Of a stretch of 24,593 nt of DNA, positions 23,405 to 24,593 are shown piece after piece (within the stretch, counting starts at the first letter, position 1; each line of letters begins with the position of its first letter). The position numbers were made by a program, and so were the translations under genes. Location: NCBI GenBank assembly GCA_036505615.1, contig DASXTB010000050.1, positions 1 to 24,593 of the forward strand. The letters are read 5' to 3'. Origin of the DNA: DASXTB01 sp036505615 (GTDB lineage Bacteria; Acidobacteriota; UBA6911; JACQSX01). The notes below the pieces were generated by a model. That model was not told the origin of the DNA, made no database searches, and worked only from the letters and a program-made list of their open reading frames with translations.

Positions 23405-24267
23405 GAGGCCTCGAAATCGAGAAACATTACGTCGGCCAGCCCGATTCTCGCTTTGCTGGGGATTGGAACCCAGACATCCTTATCTTGCTTGTCCTTGCCC
23501 ACGACTTCGACGCTGCTGGGAATTCTTTTTCCGTCGACAGAGGTGCCAAACTTGCTCAGGTCCTTGACAAAGAATTGCCCGCTGGAATCATCACGGCGCA
23601 GCCTGAGGTGCTCGCGGGAAACGTCCGGAGCCGCATTCAACCTCAGATCCACCCAGTAATCGATCCCTCCCCGGCCCACCACAATCTGGTTTTTAGTCAT
23701 AATGTAAATTTGCTCGCCCTGGTCGTCCTGATAGCGGATCCTGGCAAGCACCGGAGCAGACTGGTCGGGCTGCGCGGCGGAGGGCTCTCCTTCGGTCTCC
23801 TGATAAAGCGTCCGCAGGGTTCTTGTCTCGCCGCTGGACCGAAGCGTGGTAATGCGCTTTGTCTTAGAGCCGGCTCCGTATTTCGGAAGCGAAGGCAAAG
23901 TGAAATGGGAATCGATGACGATATCCCCGGGTGCGGCATCTTCGTCGGTATTTCTATAGAAGTTGATGTACCAGTCCGGCGCCGCGCGCTCAAAACGCGG
24001 CCGGTTTTTTTCGGCCAGAGGGAGGAACTTCAGAAGTTTAGGGAGCTCCACATTGCCGTTCAACCGGGACAATTCCTGATCGAGCGCCCGTTTGGTCTCA
24101 TCCAGAATTCGCGGCCAAATCCCTTCCAGGCGTTCGTAGTCGTCGTGGTGGAGGTAGACATCGTAGAGACTGGGAAGCAGCGTGCTGTAAAGCAGCGGCT
24201 CCGCTCCCACATGCATGTTGTCTACGATTGCCAGAATAATCTCTCTAGCCGTCGCCTGAGTTTGCAT
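23401..24267 (-). CDS. FHA-domain protein with FhaA-like N-terminal domain, first gene of the cluster
   Basis: A 288-residue cytosolic protein. The N-terminal ~70 residues include LLPSLYDVYLHHDDYERLEGI, close in pattern to the DUF3662/FhaA N-terminal strand 'PNxYxVxLxxxDYERL', followed by a helix (LDETKRALDQELSRLN). A middle segment (98-127) looks like the rest of that alpha/beta domain. A Thr/Ser-rich linker (about 131-170, TKRITTLRSSGETRTLRTL) may hold phosphosites. The FHA domain is at about 172-285: GR (198-199), SREH (217-220) and DLSKFGTSVDG (236-246), the latter a known variant of the usual SxNGT. I start at ATG 24267, with GGCGG 8 nt upstream; TTG at 24273 behind AGGA is the alternative. 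It corresponds in position and domains to fhaA/fhaB at the head of the actinobacterial pstP-pkn locus. Confidence 0.87.
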   Translation of the reverse strand: MQTQATAREIILAIVDNMHVGAEPLLYSTLLPSLYDVYLHHDDYERLEGIWPRILDETKRALDQELSRLNGNVELPKLLKFLPLAEKNRPRFERAAPDWYINFYRNTDEDAAPGDIVIDSHFTLPSLPKYGAGSKTKRITTLRSSGETRTLRTLYQETEGEPSAAQPDQSAPVLARIRYQDDQGEQIYIMTKNQIVVGRGGIDYWVDLRLNAAPDVSREHLRLRRDDSSGQFFVKDLSKFGTSVDGKRIPSSVEVVGKDKQDKDVWVPIPSKARIGLADVMFLDFEAS

Positions 24268-24293
24268 CTCCAAATCCGCCGCTTCCTAGTACA

Positions 24294-24303
24294 TCCGTAC
24301 GGA
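24294..24303. promoter_or_regulatory. 10-bp palindrome TCCGTACGGA before the first cluster gene
   Basis: A perfect palindrome about 27 bp upstream of ATG 24267, between the candidate promoter and the gene. It is a possible operator half-site pair; the evidence is only symmetry and position. Confidence 0.25.
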
Positions 24304-24483
24304 AGTCACCTTCGTTAAGTTTAAAAAGCGATTCTTCAACCGCTGTATAAATAAAGCGTCTATCAGCCCGAGAATCAAGCCCCTCTGAATTATTCCGGGC
24401 GAACAGGAGCTGACCGGCGCCACCGCGTCAGCCTGGATTATTCACAAACATTCAACACAAAGTCACAAAGGACGCGAAGATAG

Positions 24484-24588
24484 CACAGAGAATGGGGCTG
24501 AAGCTTGAAGTATGAAGACCGAGACGGTAAACGACAGGATGTAGTTTTGACGACTCTTCATACTTCAAGTTTCAGCCCCGACCTCTGT
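24484..24588. repeat. Inverted repeat with GGGGCTGAAGCTTGAAG arms
   Basis: Arms 24494-24517 and 24556-24579 match with one mismatch, and are flanked by CACAGAG (24484-24490) and CTCTGTG (24582-24588), also inverted. A degenerate CACAAAGTCACAAAGGACG stretch lies to the left. It is a non-coding palindromic repeat, probably of a dispersed family. Confidence 0.65.
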
Positions 24589-24593
24589 GTTAT

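Larger units (their letters stand above)
24268..24593. other. 326-bp upstream region of the cluster; right edge
   Basis: No gene is supported here. It should hold the cluster promoter. On the minus strand TTGAAG (24331-24336) and, 16 nt on, TAACGA (24309-24314) are a weak -35/-10 candidate pair. The last 130 bp are a repeat (24484-24588). A+T content rises at about 24315-24360, as expected of a promoter. Confidence 0.35.

Noticed and set aside
23485..24318. 277-codon plus-strand frame over the FHA gene
   Set aside because: The opposite strand codes a clear FHA protein with conserved SREH and GR motifs; the plus frame has no recognisable domain.
1..24593. tRNA or rRNA genes
   Set aside because: No cloverleaf with GTTC-type T-loop and anticodon arm, and no rRNA-like segment, was recognised by eye in the intergenic parts; a covariance-model search would settle it.

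Overview
The window looks like a piece of a Gram-negative chromosome. It carries an outer-membrane barrel fragment, long secreted proteins, and intergenic DNA full of small palindromic repeats. The style (VIT-VWA and CARDB secreted proteins, TPR-bearing Ser/Thr kinases, many dispersed hairpin elements) fits Acidobacteriota or a related soil/sediment phylum best. That placement is inference and no rRNA or marker gene is present to confirm it. Almost every gene is on the minus strand; only the barrel fragment at the left edge and an arginase are on the plus strand.

Left part (1-12.4 kb): the C-terminal end of an outer-membrane beta-barrel protein (3-317, +); a membrane-anchored VIT-VWA protein (522-3041, -); a very large secreted subtilisin-like protease with ten CARDB repeats (3416-9148, -); a DegT-type PLP aminotransferase split by one frameshift (9309-10588, -); and an intact arginase (11485-12393, +). 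The gaps between these genes are occupied by at least three families of palindromic or tandem repeats. Four of the copies belong to a ~106-bp multi-hairpin element.

Right part (12.9-24.3 kb): six or seven minus-strand genes form what looks like one functional cluster. In transcription order these are an FHA protein with an FhaA-like N-terminal region (24267-23401), an unlisted 31-residue membrane peptide overlapping its stop by 4 nt (23404-23309), a PP2C phosphatase with a membrane segment and an extracytoplasmic beta-helix (23128-21470), a Ser/Thr kinase with a TPR-like extracytoplasmic part (21463-19619), a fusion of a SEDS glycosyltransferase (RodA/FtsW) with a class B penicillin-binding protein (19356-15877), a second FhaA-like FHA protein (15771-14953), and a second Ser/Thr kinase with an extracytoplasmic NTF2-like domain (14628-12883).

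This set matches, part by part, the actinobacterial fhaA-fhaB-pstP-rodA-pbpA-pknA-pknB locus that controls cell elongation and division by phosphorylation. Here it sits in an apparently diderm, non-actinobacterial genome. RodA and PbpA are one polypeptide, the kinases lack PASTA domains and carry other sensors, and the phosphatase has gained a beta-helix. I regard this cluster as the main discovery of the window: a probable phospho-regulated peptidoglycan synthesis module in which kinases and phosphatase tune a fused SEDS-PBP machine, with the FHA proteins reading the phosphothreonine marks.
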